Assembly (NCBI GenBank): GCA_944385275.1
Contig: CALWWP010000019.1
Coordinates: 1 to 64,000 of the forward strand
Length of the DNA stretch: 64,000 bases
Reading direction: 5' to 3'
Origin: an uncultured Oscillospiraceae bacterium
Lineage (GTDB): Bacteria; Bacillota; Clostridia; Oscillospirales; Oscillospiraceae
Shown here piece by piece: positions 44,356 through 53,162 of this stretch (position 1 is the first letter of the stretch; each line of letters begins with the position of its first letter). Below the pieces are notes generated by a model that was not told the DNA's origin, did not search any database, and saw only the letters and a program-made list of their open reading frames with translations. A program made the position numbers and the translations under genes.

Positions 44356-45015
44356 TTGTCTCTTGCTGAATATTTGCCGTTTTACAGTGCTTTGACTACA
44401 GCTGAGCAAAATATACTGCTCTCCTCTGCTTCATACCGCAGTGCATCGCAAGGCGATCTGCTGCATGCCGGCGGTCTTGACTGTCTGGGACTTCTTGTTC
44501 TCTGCACGGGCCGTCTCAGGGCTTTTATCACTTCTCCCGAGGGACGTGAGATAACCCTCTATCGGCTGTTTGAAAGAGATATATGTCTTTTTTCCGCCTC
44601 GTGCATATTGAGCAGTATACAGTTTGACGTTTTTATCTCGGCCGAAAAAGATTCTGAGTTCTGGCTCATACCTTCTGAAACTTACAAAGAGATCATGGCC
44701 AGCTCAGCGGCCGCTGCGAATTATACGAATCAGCTTATGGCCAGCAGATTTACCGAGGTTATGTGGCTGATGGAACAGATCCTTTGGCAGAGTTTTGATA
44801 AGCGGCTTGCTCAGTTTCTGCTTGACGAATCCGAAATGGATGGCAGTACGGCATTGAATATAACTCACGAAAAAATAGCGGCTCATCTCGGCACCGCCCG
44901 CGAAGTAGTAACTCGTATGCTCAAGTATTTTCAAAATGAGGGCATAGTAAATCTGGCAAGGGGAAGCATCGAGCTCACAAACATTCCCGCCTTATTGGAG
45001 ATCGTCAACTCATAA
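44356..45015 (+). CDS. Crp/Fnr family transcriptional regulator
   Basis: A 219-residue regulator. Residues 10-120 form the cyclic-nucleotide-binding-type barrel (GRLRAFITSPEGREITLYRL), and 145-215 the winged helix with ITHEKIAAHLGTAREVVTRMLKYF. No Fnr-type N-terminal cysteine cluster is present, so the effector is not iron-sulfur. TTG 44356 follows AGGAGG. Confidence 0.85.
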   Translation: MSLAEYLPFYSALTTAEQNILLSSASYRSASQGDLLHAGGLDCLGLLVLCTGRLRAFITSPEGREITLYRLFERDICLFSASCILSSIQFDVFISAEKDSEFWLIPSETYKEIMASSAAAANYTNQLMASRFTEVMWLMEQILWQSFDKRLAQFLLDESEMDGSTALNITHEKIAAHLGTAREVVTRMLKYFQNEGIVNLARGSIELTNIPALLEIVNS

Positions 45016-45034
45016 ACTTATTGTTATTGCAAAT

Positions 45035-45074
45035 AAAGACCTCCGGTATATGGGGCATTATACCGGAGGTCTTT
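45035..45074. terminator. Bidirectional terminator
   Basis: Sixteen-pair stem, core gacctccggtata/tataccggaggtc, with an eight-base loop. TTTT follows on the plus strand; the minus strand has TTTATTTGC. Confidence 0.9.
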
Positions 45075-45079
45075 TGTAT

Positions 45080-45349
45080 TTATTGAGTTTTTAGCGGGTA
45101 TTTCTTATCTTTCCAATACCACCATTTCAATTTTTCACTTTCGTGCACTTCGTTTTCTGCGAAATACACCGCTAGTCTAAAAACATAAAGCTGACATTTA
45201 TCTTCTGTAAAACCTTTAAATAGGCAGTCCTTCAAATACAGTTCTTCAGGGTCGCATCCCTTCAAGTCGTCTATGCTCTCTATGCCTATGTTTATAAGGT
45301 CCTGCTCAATATTTTCGCCTATTCCGGGGATCTTTCTCAAGTCGCTCAT
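45080..45349 (-). CDS. Helix-hairpin-helix protein (Cdd1-like)
   Basis: An 89-residue protein. LRKIPGIGENIEQDLINIGI is a helix-hairpin-helix, a non-specific DNA-binding element. The layout matches the Cdd1 family of short HhH proteins with a conserved C-terminal WYWKD region. Function is not known. AAGGTGATG precedes the ATG. Confidence 0.75.
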   Translation of the reverse strand: MSDLRKIPGIGENIEQDLINIGIESIDDLKGCDPEELYLKDCLFKGFTEDKCQLYVFRLAVYFAENEVHESEKLKWWYWKDKKYPLKTQ

Positions 45350-45394
45350 TTGAACATCACCTTAATACATTGATCAGCAGAAAAAGCTATGGGT

Positions 45395-45703
45395 TCACTC
45401 CATCATCATCAATATCTGCTGCTTTCCCTTTGCTCCTACAGACATGTTTTCAACTTTTCCGTTCTTTATAACAAACAGAGACGGTATGCTCATTACTCCA
45501 AACTGAGCCGCCAATTCCTGCTGTTCATCTACGTTCACCTTTCCCACTTTATACTCCGGATGCTCCAGAGCTATCTCCTCGACTACAGGAGATACCATGC
45601 GGCACGGTCCGCACCAAGCCGCCCAAAAATCAAGCAGCACCGGCTTGTCGCTTTCCATTACTTCTTTATGAAAATTGTCCTTAGTTATCGTTAAAACTGA
45701 CAT
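45395..45703 (-). CDS. trxA: Thioredoxin
   Basis: A 102-residue thioredoxin with active site WCGPC and the cis-Pro loop MSIPS. It reduces protein disulfides in the cytosol. GGAGG precedes the ATG. No thioredoxin reductase gene is adjacent. It starts the leftward pair with the HhH gene, 45 bases apart. Confidence 0.95.
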   Translation of the reverse strand: MSVLTITKDNFHKEVMESDKPVLLDFWAAWCGPCRMVSPVVEEIALEHPEYKVGKVNVDEQQELAAQFGVMSIPSLFVIKNGKVENMSVGAKGKQQILMMME

Positions 45704-45815
45704 CGTATTTCCCTCCTTATTTTTTCTTTACCTGTAGTATAACCCCAATATGCATCTTTTTCTGTGACCTAGTCACAAAAATATCTGCAGAACACATCGG
45801 AATCTTTTTTACTCG

Positions 45816-46565
45816 TCAAAAACATCTGCTCATCACCAGCATCAGGCAAAACCCGGCAAGAAGCGAATATGTAGCTCCTCGCTCACTGCCATGCGAGTGC
45901 GTTTCCGGAATTATTTCATCACTTATAACATAGAGCATGGTCCCCCCGGCAAATGCCAGAGCGAATGGAAGTATGGCAGTCGAAATGCTCACTGACAAAT
46001 ATCCAAGAAGAGTCCCTACCACTTCTATTATTCCCGTGAATAAAGCCGCTATAAAAGTACGTCTAACACTTATACCTGCTGCAAGCATCGGAGCTATTAT
46101 GACCATACCCTCTGGCACATTTTGCAGTGCAATGCCCGCCGCAATAGTTATAGCCCCTTCAATATCATCTGTTCCAAATCCCACGCCAGCTGCTATTCCC
46201 TCCGGGAGGTTGTGAATGGCAACGGCCATAACGAATAAAAGCACTTTGTCTATCTGTTCTGTATTTTTAGGATGATTTTCTCTGTCAATTCCTGCAAGGC
46301 CATGGAGATGTGGCAAGGTCTTATCCATCAAATTCAAGCAAAGAGCTCCGCAGAATAATCCTGCAACAGGCAATACAACTCCGCCTTCGTATTCCAAAGA
46401 CGGCAGGATCAGCCCTATTATCGCTGCTGATAGCATGATGCCCGCAGCAAACGACATCACTATGTCGCTGAAACGATGCGATATTTTTTTAAATGCGAAA
46501 CCGAGCACAGCCCCTATAACAGTTGCTCCTCCTACGCCCAGCGCCGTCAACAACACCATTTCCAT
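45816..46565 (-). CDS. ZIP family metal transporter
   Basis: A 249-residue permease with eight helices. HNLPEGIAAGVGFG and GIALQNVPEGMVI are the metal-coordinating helices IV and V. A loop with LPHLHGLAGIDRENH may bind zinc. It imports zinc or another divalent cation. Single gene, weak ribosome site AAAGG. Confidence 0.92.
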   Translation of the reverse strand: MEMVLLTALGVGGATVIGAVLGFAFKKISHRFSDIVMSFAAGIMLSAAIIGLILPSLEYEGGVVLPVAGLFCGALCLNLMDKTLPHLHGLAGIDRENHPKNTEQIDKVLLFVMAVAIHNLPEGIAAGVGFGTDDIEGAITIAAGIALQNVPEGMVIIAPMLAAGISVRRTFIAALFTGIIEVVGTLLGYLSVSISTAILPFALAFAGGTMLYVISDEIIPETHSHGSERGATYSLLAGFCLMLVMSRCF

Positions 46566-46669
46566 TTTTATCGCCTTTCACTGCATTTATGTATTTTTAT
46601 TAATGTTTTGATTTAGTATACCACAGTCGTATTCAAAAAGGAAGCTTTTGATTTTTTGTTATCATACCA

Positions 46670-46709
46670 AAAGAAAGCAGGCGCCCTTATCAGGACGTCT
46701 GCTCTCTTT
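46670..46709 (-). terminator. Terminator of the accessory minus operon
   Basis: Eleven-base arms aaagaaagcag/ctgctctcttt pair, with one G-T pair, and TTTT follows on the minus strand. It lies five bases beyond the amidohydrolase stop. Confidence 0.8.
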
Positions 46710-46714
46710 TAGTG

Positions 46715-47851
46715 TTAAAATTCCGCTTTCTTATAAACGAGCTTTCCGTTCTGGAATGTCATAGCAACTTTTTTTACATCCGAGATATCCAATATTGGAT
46801 CACCATCAAATACAACGATATCTGCGTGCTTTCCAGCTTCCAGCGAACCTGTCTCATCTCCTAGGTTCATCATGTCGGCCGCATTTTTAGTTGCTGCTCT
46901 CAATGCTTCAACAGTACTCAGGCCATATTCCACATAGATGGCAAGTTCTTTTGCCAGTGTATCTCCTACGCCATAGTCTGTACCTGCTGCGATCCGCACT
47001 CCATATTTTTGGCAGAGATTGAGCGCTTTTTTCTTTCGGGTCAGATCCTCCGGATCCGCTTTCTTGCGCTGCCACTCTCTTGCAGGATCAGTGCTGTGAA
47101 TTATCTCATATCTGCATATTATCGTAGGGCAATAATATGTCCCGTTTTCGGCCATTGTCTTTGCCGTTTCCTCATTCATCTGCACATGTTCGATAGAACG
47201 AACTCCCGCTTTGGCAGCCCACTGCGCAGTTTTGTTGCTCTGATTTGTCGAGTGTATCATAACAAGCTTTCCTGTGCGGTTGGCTTCCTCAACGACTACT
47301 TTTATCTGCTCTTCACTCATTTCCTCTAAACCGGCTATAGAATTTTTACCTCCCATTGAGCCGGTGCCGCTCAGTTTGATAAAATCGCAGGTCGCTTTTA
47401 TACGCAAGCGTGCAGCTTTTCTGGTTTCATCGGGTGTATCGCATTCTATTACGTTTGGTCCGCTTCCGCCGGTTATACCTATCGGAGTGCCTGCGCAAAT
47501 CAGGCGGCAGCCGTCAATAATGCCCTCGTTTATCAGATCTCTGACTTTAATATCGCAGTCATCTGAATCAGCCGCTGACCTAAGTGTCGTAATACCATAC
47601 CGCCACACATCCTGCGCCTGCCATGCGATTACTGCCGCACGCTGTACCGGTGATTCTACACGAGCGCCCATATGTACATGGCAGTCCGCCAACCCGGGTG
47701 TTACCGTCTTTCCCATACCATCAATATTTATGTCTCCGTAAAGCTGTTTTTCAGACACTTCTATAATTCCGTTTTCATCAAATAAGATCGAACCTTTTTC
47801 AATAACTTTTTCTCCGTCAAACAGCTTTGCATTTTGAATAGCATATTTCAT
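46715..47851 (-). CDS. Metal-dependent amidohydrolase (prolidase/imidazolonepropionase-like)
   Basis: A 378-residue amidohydrolase-1 family enzyme. DCHVHMG gives the first His pair, FIKLSGTGSMGG the carboxylated Lys, MIHSTNQS and SIEHV further histidines, and GTDYGVGD the Asp. A C-terminal ADIVVFDGDP fold is typical. It probably cleaves an amide or peptide. It is last of four leftward genes (two MBL, an SBP, this one), 28 bases after the SBP gene. Confidence 0.85.
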   Translation of the reverse strand: MKYAIQNAKLFDGEKVIEKGSILFDENGIIEVSEKQLYGDINIDGMGKTVTPGLADCHVHMGARVESPVQRAAVIAWQAQDVWRYGITTLRSAADSDDCDIKVRDLINEGIIDGCRLICAGTPIGITGGSGPNVIECDTPDETRKAARLRIKATCDFIKLSGTGSMGGKNSIAGLEEMSEEQIKVVVEEANRTGKLVMIHSTNQSNKTAQWAAKAGVRSIEHVQMNEETAKTMAENGTYYCPTIICRYEIIHSTDPAREWQRKKADPEDLTRKKKALNLCQKYGVRIAAGTDYGVGDTLAKELAIYVEYGLSTVEALRAATKNAADMMNLGDETGSLEAGKHADIVVFDGDPILDISDVKKVAMTFQNGKLVYKKAEF

Positions 47852-47879
47852 AGATCAGCAGGCTCCTTTCAACAGCATT

Positions 47880-49472
47880 TTATTTGTCGAGAACATAAGC
47901 CTTTTCCGGAGTATACTCATATGGGGCAGTCTGTCTCTCGCCATAATCTGCTACATTATCTTGTTTGTATACCTTACTATAACTCACACTCAGCGGGAAT
48001 GCAGTCAAGATCTCGTTCATGGCCACTCCGAACTCTTTTCCTGCCTCTTTCTTTTCCTCATCTGTAAATGCTTTAGAAGTATGTTCAAGCGCAGTTATGA
48101 TTTCCTCATGGTAAGCTCCCGCTACCTTGAGAAGAGTACGCGTTCCCTCCTTGCCAAAGTTTCTTCCGAACCAGTCAGTAGGACTCAGAGATATCGGAGA
48201 CCCTCCGTGATATGCAATGCCGTCCCACATCTCCTGACGCGTTTTCTGCTGGAATGCAGGCAGGTCAAGAAGCTGTATTTCCGCGTTAATACCTATCTCT
48301 TTCAGGCTGGCTTGGATCGCAACAGCCATGTCCTGCCATGTTGAAGTAGCATAGAGCATTGTGTCAAATCCATTTGGATATCCCGCCTGCTCCATGTAGT
48401 CTTTTGCTTTTTCTATATCGTACTCATAAACATATGGCATATCGCTTTCTTCCAAATAGTGCCACATTCCGGGAACTGCGCACTGACGCACGGGTTCCTG
48501 CGCTCCTGAGTAAACGCTCGGGATGATAGATTCAACGTCCAAAGCGTAGTAGGCAGCTCTGCGCACGTTTACATCTGCCCACGGGCTGTCTTCATTGCCA
48601 TCGGTGCATACAAGCATCTGCATACTTACAAGTAAAGGATTGTTGGTATTTGCAACATTTTCATATCCGGCTGCTTCCAAAGCCTGCTGTACTGTGCCCA
48701 CATTGGTTACAACAGCAGATATCTCCCCGTTCGTCAAAGACGAAACCTGAGTATTTTCATCCGTCATGCTGTAGATGATTATTTTGTCCAGATATGGAAG
48801 GCCCTCCTGCCAGTAATCATCACGCTTTACGTATGAAACATAGCTACTTTCGACCGCCTCATCCAGTACAAATGCTCCGGTACCTATAGGATGCTGAACC
48901 ATGTAGTCATATCCGTACTCATCATAACTGTATTTTGAAACTATACGCCACTGGGCCAGCGTCTCCGGGCGGCTGCTGTCGTAATAGTCCCATTTCATCT
49001 TCAGCACATATTTATCAACTACCTCATAGTCCTGGCAGTTGGCAATCATAGACATGCGCCCATACTCGTTATACGCATCGATATTCCAGCCAAGCACCTC
49101 GGCTGTCAGCTCACTTCCATCTGAAAAAGTTATGCCTTCTCTAAGCGTTATAGTCAGGCTGCTGTCCTCTGCAGATTCTACGACATCTTCTGCTAGAAAC
49201 CACTCTATTTTCCCCTCATTCGTAAATCGTCCCAATGTCTCAACAGCCGGCGCAGAATACAAGCTGTATGGGCTCTTAACGCCTTCTTCCGGAGCGAAGA
49301 AATTGAAAGACGTAAAATCTCCTATTTCTACATATGTTCCGCCGTATTTATCTTCTTCTTTAACTTCATTTTCCCCTTCCGCTCCTTCTTTATCCGAACA
49401 GCCGGTCAAACCTGCCGAAAGGCTTAAAAGAAGAAATACTGCAATGACTAAACACATAATACGTTTTTTCAT
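47880..49472 (-). CDS. Family-5 ABC solute-binding lipoprotein (1)
   Basis: A 530-residue extracellular lipoprotein. The lipobox LTGC puts the lipidated Cys at residue 25. TITLREGITFSDGSELTAE near residue 105 is the SBP family-5 signature for peptide or nickel carriers. No permease or ATPase is adjacent. It may share transport subunits encoded elsewhere. GGGAAGATG precedes the ATG. It is 138 bases beyond the MBL gene, with a hairpin in the gap. Confidence 0.9.
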   Translation of the reverse strand: MKKRIMCLVIAVFLLLSLSAGLTGCSDKEGAEGENEVKEEDKYGGTYVEIGDFTSFNFFAPEEGVKSPYSLYSAPAVETLGRFTNEGKIEWFLAEDVVESAEDSSLTITLREGITFSDGSELTAEVLGWNIDAYNEYGRMSMIANCQDYEVVDKYVLKMKWDYYDSSRPETLAQWRIVSKYSYDEYGYDYMVQHPIGTGAFVLDEAVESSYVSYVKRDDYWQEGLPYLDKIIIYSMTDENTQVSSLTNGEISAVVTNVGTVQQALEAAGYENVANTNNPLLVSMQMLVCTDGNEDSPWADVNVRRAAYYALDVESIIPSVYSGAQEPVRQCAVPGMWHYLEESDMPYVYEYDIEKAKDYMEQAGYPNGFDTMLYATSTWQDMAVAIQASLKEIGINAEIQLLDLPAFQQKTRQEMWDGIAYHGGSPISLSPTDWFGRNFGKEGTRTLLKVAGAYHEEIITALEHTSKAFTDEEKKEAGKEFGVAMNEILTAFPLSVSYSKVYKQDNVADYGERQTAPYEYTPEKAYVLDK

Positions 49473-49558
49473 AATATCATCTTCCCATGATTTTATTGAA
49501 AACCTTTATGCGATAAAATCTTCAGCTTTTTAGTTTTACAGCAGTTATTTTTACGAGA

Positions 49559-49591
49559 AGGCGTACCGTATCCAAACGATGCGGTACGCCT
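49559..49591 (-). terminator. Hairpin, possible weak terminator
   Basis: Ten-pair stem aggcgtaccg/cggtacgcct in the gap between MBL 1 and the SBP gene. The tail on the minus strand is only TTCTCGT, so it may weaken rather than end transcription. Confidence 0.5.
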
Positions 49592-49610
49592 AAAAACAAT
49601 ATACGGCAAA

Positions 49611-50510
49611 CTACATACGTTTTTCGTCTCCGTAATAGGTATTGGCTCCAGCTCTGAACTCCATGACTCTGGAGCGGCGCTCCATAAGCATCATAAGCCA
49701 TGCTCTCGGCTCTACAAATGCCGTGTAATCGTTTCTGTCTGCAGGTATATTGGCATTGTAATTGGCCTGATTAGAATGGCTTGCAAGAGTGATATCTATA
49801 TCCATCAGGCTCAGTTCCCAGCACTGGTCAATATATCTATCTCTATTCTCTAACGTAGCGCCCCAAGGCTCTATTCCGCATCTGTCCGGACGCATTGCAT
49901 CTATGCCAAGCCCGCCGTGCATGCCTACATGGTATGTAATTCCGGTCTCATCGTCTGTGTCGTCAAAGAAAAAGCTTGTTACGCCCGGAGTATGCCCTGG
50001 AGTCAAAAGACTTCTGATAGTAAACCTTCCAAGCGTTATGCTCTTATCGTCGGAGTAAAATTCATCCGGCTCATAGGCAGGCGACGGGGCAAGCGGCTTT
50101 GGCATACCGACTGCCGCAGGCCTTGCCGGGCGCTGTACAGGATGCTGTTTTTCATGCCACGACTCTTTTGACATATAGATCTTGCAGCCTGAAAGCTCCT
50201 TGATCGTTCTTGCGCAGCCATCGTGATCTCCATGCTCATGTGTAAGCAGCAGGATCTTGATATCTTTTGGGTCATATCCGACTTTTTTGATGCTGTCGAG
50301 CAAAGCATACTCAAAGTCCGGAACAGGTGTGTCTATCAATATCAACCCGTCGCCCGTATCAATCAGGAAATCACTCTGATCCATATGTCCTGATACCATC
50401 CAGACGTGCGGAGCTACACGGTATGGCTCCATATATGCATATTTATTGTCCGCAAAAATTTTCTCTCTTATCTCAGGCGGAAATTCTGTTCTGTAAAAAT
50501 TCAAAGGCAT
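49611..50510 (-). CDS. Metallo-beta-lactamase-fold hydrolase (1)
   Basis: A 299-residue MBL protein of B3-like type: THEHGDHDG for the first zinc ligands, GHTPGVTSFFF for the next. DTGDGLILIDTP near residue 55 precedes them. No signal peptide, so it is cytoplasmic and not a secreted beta-lactamase. It is clearly paralogous to MBL 2 and MBL 3 in the window (shared VAPHVWxVSG). AAAGGAG precedes the ATG. Confidence 0.87.
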   Translation of the reverse strand: MPLNFYRTEFPPEIREKIFADNKYAYMEPYRVAPHVWMVSGHMDQSDFLIDTGDGLILIDTPVPDFEYALLDSIKKVGYDPKDIKILLLTHEHGDHDGCARTIKELSGCKIYMSKESWHEKQHPVQRPARPAAVGMPKPLAPSPAYEPDEFYSDDKSITLGRFTIRSLLTPGHTPGVTSFFFDDTDDETGITYHVGMHGGLGIDAMRPDRCGIEPWGATLENRDRYIDQCWELSLMDIDITLASHSNQANYNANIPADRNDYTAFVEPRAWLMMLMERRSRVMEFRAGANTYYGDEKRM

Positions 50511-50560
50511 AAAATATTCTCCTTTCGGTATAAAAATCTCTATTTTTCATGTACGATAAA

Positions 50561-51448
50561 TCAATTTTCGTCCGGCAGGGCGATAATCGGATAGTCGTCA
50601 GCTCCCGCTCTGAAAGCCATTACTCTGCACCTGCGTTCCATCAGCATCATAGGCCATGCTCGATTATCTACAAACGGAGCATAGTCATTTTCATTCTTGC
50701 AGTCTTTAAACACATTGCCCATTCCGCACTGATTCAAATGACTTCCCAGCGTTATATCCACATCCCATTTTGCCATTTCCCAGCATTGATCAATGAACTT
50801 ATCCCTTATTTCGGCGTTTATGCCGTCTTTGGCCATCCTTCCTCCCGGACGCATGGCGTCTATTCCTATGCCTCCATGCATTCCGATACGATATGTTACT
50901 CCGGTATCGTCGTCCGTATCGTCAAAGAAGAAGCTCGTTACGCCTGGCGTATGTCCCGGAGTCAGCACTGTCTTTATTGTGATATTACCAAGCGTTATGC
51001 TCTTGTCATCAGAGTAAAATTCATCCGGCTCATACGGATAAGGTGCTGACATCTTCATCTCATAGTAAATTGGTGGCGGATTCAATTTGCACTCATGGTC
51101 TTGCTTTGACATATAGAGCTTGCAGCCGCTCATTTCCTTGATAATTGCCGCACAGCCGTCATGGTCTCCGTGCCAGTGGCTGAGAAGCAGCAGCTTTATA
51201 TCTCGCGGATCAAATCCGGCTCTCCATATCGAATCGATCAGCAAATAATCGTACTGAGGCGATGGTGTATCTATCAATATCAGTCCATCACCTGTATCAA
51301 TCAAATAGTCGCCGTAATCATAGTGACCTGAAACAAGCCAGACATGAGGGGCTACTCTGCGCGGCGGCATATATGCCTGCCACGGAAATTCCCGACGCGC
51401 TTTTTTTACTTCTGGATCATATTCGTAACGATGTAGTTTTAAAGCCAT
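50561..51448 (-). CDS. Metallo-beta-lactamase-fold hydrolase (2)
   Basis: A 295-residue paralogue of MBL 1 with LSHWHGDHDG, GHTPGVTSFFF and PRRVAPHVWLVSG. First gene of the leftward unit, 50 bases from MBL 1. GGAAGG precedes the ATG, and a promoter candidate lies at 51516-51544. The N terminus is slightly different (RREFPWQAYM), and the C-terminal WPMMLMERRCRVMAFRAGA repeats that of MBL 1. Confidence 0.87.
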   Translation of the reverse strand: MALKLHRYEYDPEVKKARREFPWQAYMPPRRVAPHVWLVSGHYDYGDYLIDTGDGLILIDTPSPQYDYLLIDSIWRAGFDPRDIKLLLLSHWHGDHDGCAAIIKEMSGCKLYMSKQDHECKLNPPPIYYEMKMSAPYPYEPDEFYSDDKSITLGNITIKTVLTPGHTPGVTSFFFDDTDDDTGVTYRIGMHGGIGIDAMRPGGRMAKDGINAEIRDKFIDQCWEMAKWDVDITLGSHLNQCGMGNVFKDCKNENDYAPFVDNRAWPMMLMERRCRVMAFRAGADDYPIIALPDEN

Positions 51449-51515
51449 GTTAATTCATCCTTCCCCATATAATAATAAAATCCTTGGTCGAACACCCTGC
51501 AACCGGCTCTTAAAT

Positions 51516-51544
51516 CATATACATTTCTATTTATCGGAATGCAA
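51516..51544 (-). promoter_or_regulatory. Candidate promoter of the MBL/SBP unit
   Basis: On the minus strand TTGCAT and TATATG are 17 bases apart; the -10 box matches four of six consensus bases. It lies 68 bases upstream of MBL 2. Confidence 0.45.
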
Positions 51545-51812
51545 CTTTACTATCAATCCGCTTTCACACGGGTATATTTTCTTTCTTTCGGAATATTCTA
51601 TCAGCGCCTTTGATTTTTAGGGTGCAACAACCTCTATAAAAAATAATACATAACTTAGAATGTATTGTAAATAAACAATTTTGGAAATTTTTTAAACGTA
51701 ATTTATAGTTATTTTAAATCAGTTTTTAATTTCATTGTATATTTTGTCGTATTATATATATTTTTTTATATTTTGATTGCTCAAATTTTGTATGGCAAGT
51801 TATAAATTCTCC

Positions 51813-51843
51813 TTGACTTTTTCCCCTTTTAAAATGGTATAAT
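51813..51843 (+). promoter_or_regulatory. Promoter of the Fe-S AKR pair; AT-rich gap
   Basis: TTGACT and TATAAT are near-consensus, though the 19-base spacer is long. The gap 51449-51993 is very AT-rich (especially 51640-51790) and holds no gene. The leader of about 140 bases after the start contains the palindrome atgtcgacat (near 51898) but no riboswitch I recognise. Confidence 0.6.
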
Positions 51844-51993
51844 TAGATACATAGATCGACCATTTATTTTGTCTTATTGCGGTTTTAAACTCGCTCATGT
51901 CGACATGCATTACAAATCAAGGGTGAAGCCGCTGTGTCTGTTTTCAATGAGTTCTTAATCTGAGATCTCAATTAATCTATTCGGAGGTGTACT

Positions 51994-53145
51994 ATGGAAT
52001 TTCGTACATTAGGCAGAACGGGAGTAAAAGTAAGTCAAATAGCCATAGGCGGAGAATATCTTGAAGGCAAAAGCTTTGAGGTATGCAGGTCAATAATTGC
52101 TCACGCAATGGATAACGGAATAAATTTTATCGATATTTTTAACTCTAATCCCGATATGCGAAGCAACGTAGGGCAAATTTTGCAATCCTATCCAAGAGAA
52201 TCCTTTGTCATAGAAGGACATCTCTGTACCGCATGGAAAGACGGACAATATTGCCGTACACGTGATCTTGACGAAGTGAAATTCTTTTTTGAAGACTTGA
52301 TGGATAGGCTTCAGGTCTCGTTTATTGACATCGGTATGCTGCATTTTATAGACAGCCAAAAAGACTTTGACTCTGTTTTTAACTCCGAGATAATAGAATA
52401 CGCTAAACAACTCAAATCAGAAGGCCGTATACGAAGCATAGGTATGTCCACTCACAACCCGGATATGGCATTCCTAGCCGCCGAAACAGGCCTAATAGAT
52501 GTCATTTTATTCAGTATAAACCCAGCCTATGATATGCTCCCTCCAAGCGATGACATAGAGCTTCTATTCAAAGATTCCACATATGAAAGGGTGTATGAAG
52601 GAATAGACCCCAAGCGAAGCCGTCTCTACCAGTTCTGTTCTGAACAAGGGATTGCAATTACCGTAATGAAAGCCTATGCCGGAGGGCGTCTCTTGTCAGC
52701 CGAAACCTCTCCTTTTGAAAAGGCTCTCACTCCTGTTCAATGCATACATTACTGTCTAACAAGACCGGCTGTTGCGGCTGTCATGGTCGGCTTTGCAAAT
52801 GTATCCGAAGTGGACGCGGCCCTCCAGTATCTTACCGCGAGCTCCGAAGAAAAAGACTACAGTGCGGTCCTTTCCGGTGCTCCAAGGCACTCGTTCAATG
52901 GTCAGTGCATGTACTGCGGCCACTGTGCGCCCTGTACAGAGCAGATAGACATAGCTCTAGTAAACCAGTACTTAGATCTCGCCTTGATGCACAGTTCCGT
53001 GCCAGACACCGTCAAAAACCACTACGACCTTTTGCCCCATACTGCGGGAGAATGCATTGCCTGCGGACGCTGCATGGAAAACTGTCCGTTCGGTGTAAAC
53101 ATAATTGAAAAAATGAAACAGGCTGCGTCCCTGTTCAAGCACTGA
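51994..53145 (+). CDS. Fe-S aldo/keto reductase homologue lacking Tyr and Lys of the tetrad (3)
   Basis: A 383-residue member of the AKR/Fe-S family. The position of FYDTSxxY in the paralogues reads FIDIFNSNPDM, so Asp is kept but Tyr is lost; the Lys position reads IEGHLC; only His in MLHFID is kept. The C terminus retains CMYCGHCAPC and CIACGRCMENCPFG. It may not reduce carbonyls and could act in electron transfer or binding. GGAGG precedes the ATG. It is first of a pair with AKR 4. Confidence 0.85.
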   Translation: MEFRTLGRTGVKVSQIAIGGEYLEGKSFEVCRSIIAHAMDNGINFIDIFNSNPDMRSNVGQILQSYPRESFVIEGHLCTAWKDGQYCRTRDLDEVKFFFEDLMDRLQVSFIDIGMLHFIDSQKDFDSVFNSEIIEYAKQLKSEGRIRSIGMSTHNPDMAFLAAETGLIDVILFSINPAYDMLPPSDDIELLFKDSTYERVYEGIDPKRSRLYQFCSEQGIAITVMKAYAGGRLLSAETSPFEKALTPVQCIHYCLTRPAVAAVMVGFANVSEVDAALQYLTASSEEKDYSAVLSGAPRHSFNGQCMYCGHCAPCTEQIDIALVNQYLDLALMHSSVPDTVKNHYDLLPHTAGECIACGRCMENCPFGVNIIEKMKQAASLFKH

Positions 53146-53162
53146 TTCAAGGAGGTTGCAAA

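Noticed and set aside
49611..51448. MBL proteins considered as secreted beta-lactamases giving antibiotic resistance.
   Set aside because: No signal peptide and catabolic-looking neighbours; the B3-like fold is shared by many other hydrolases.
51640..51790. Very AT-rich stretch considered as a replication origin or a horizontally acquired segment.
   Set aside because: No DnaA boxes or iterons seen and no mobile gene beside it; AT-richness alone fits a long intergenic promoter region.
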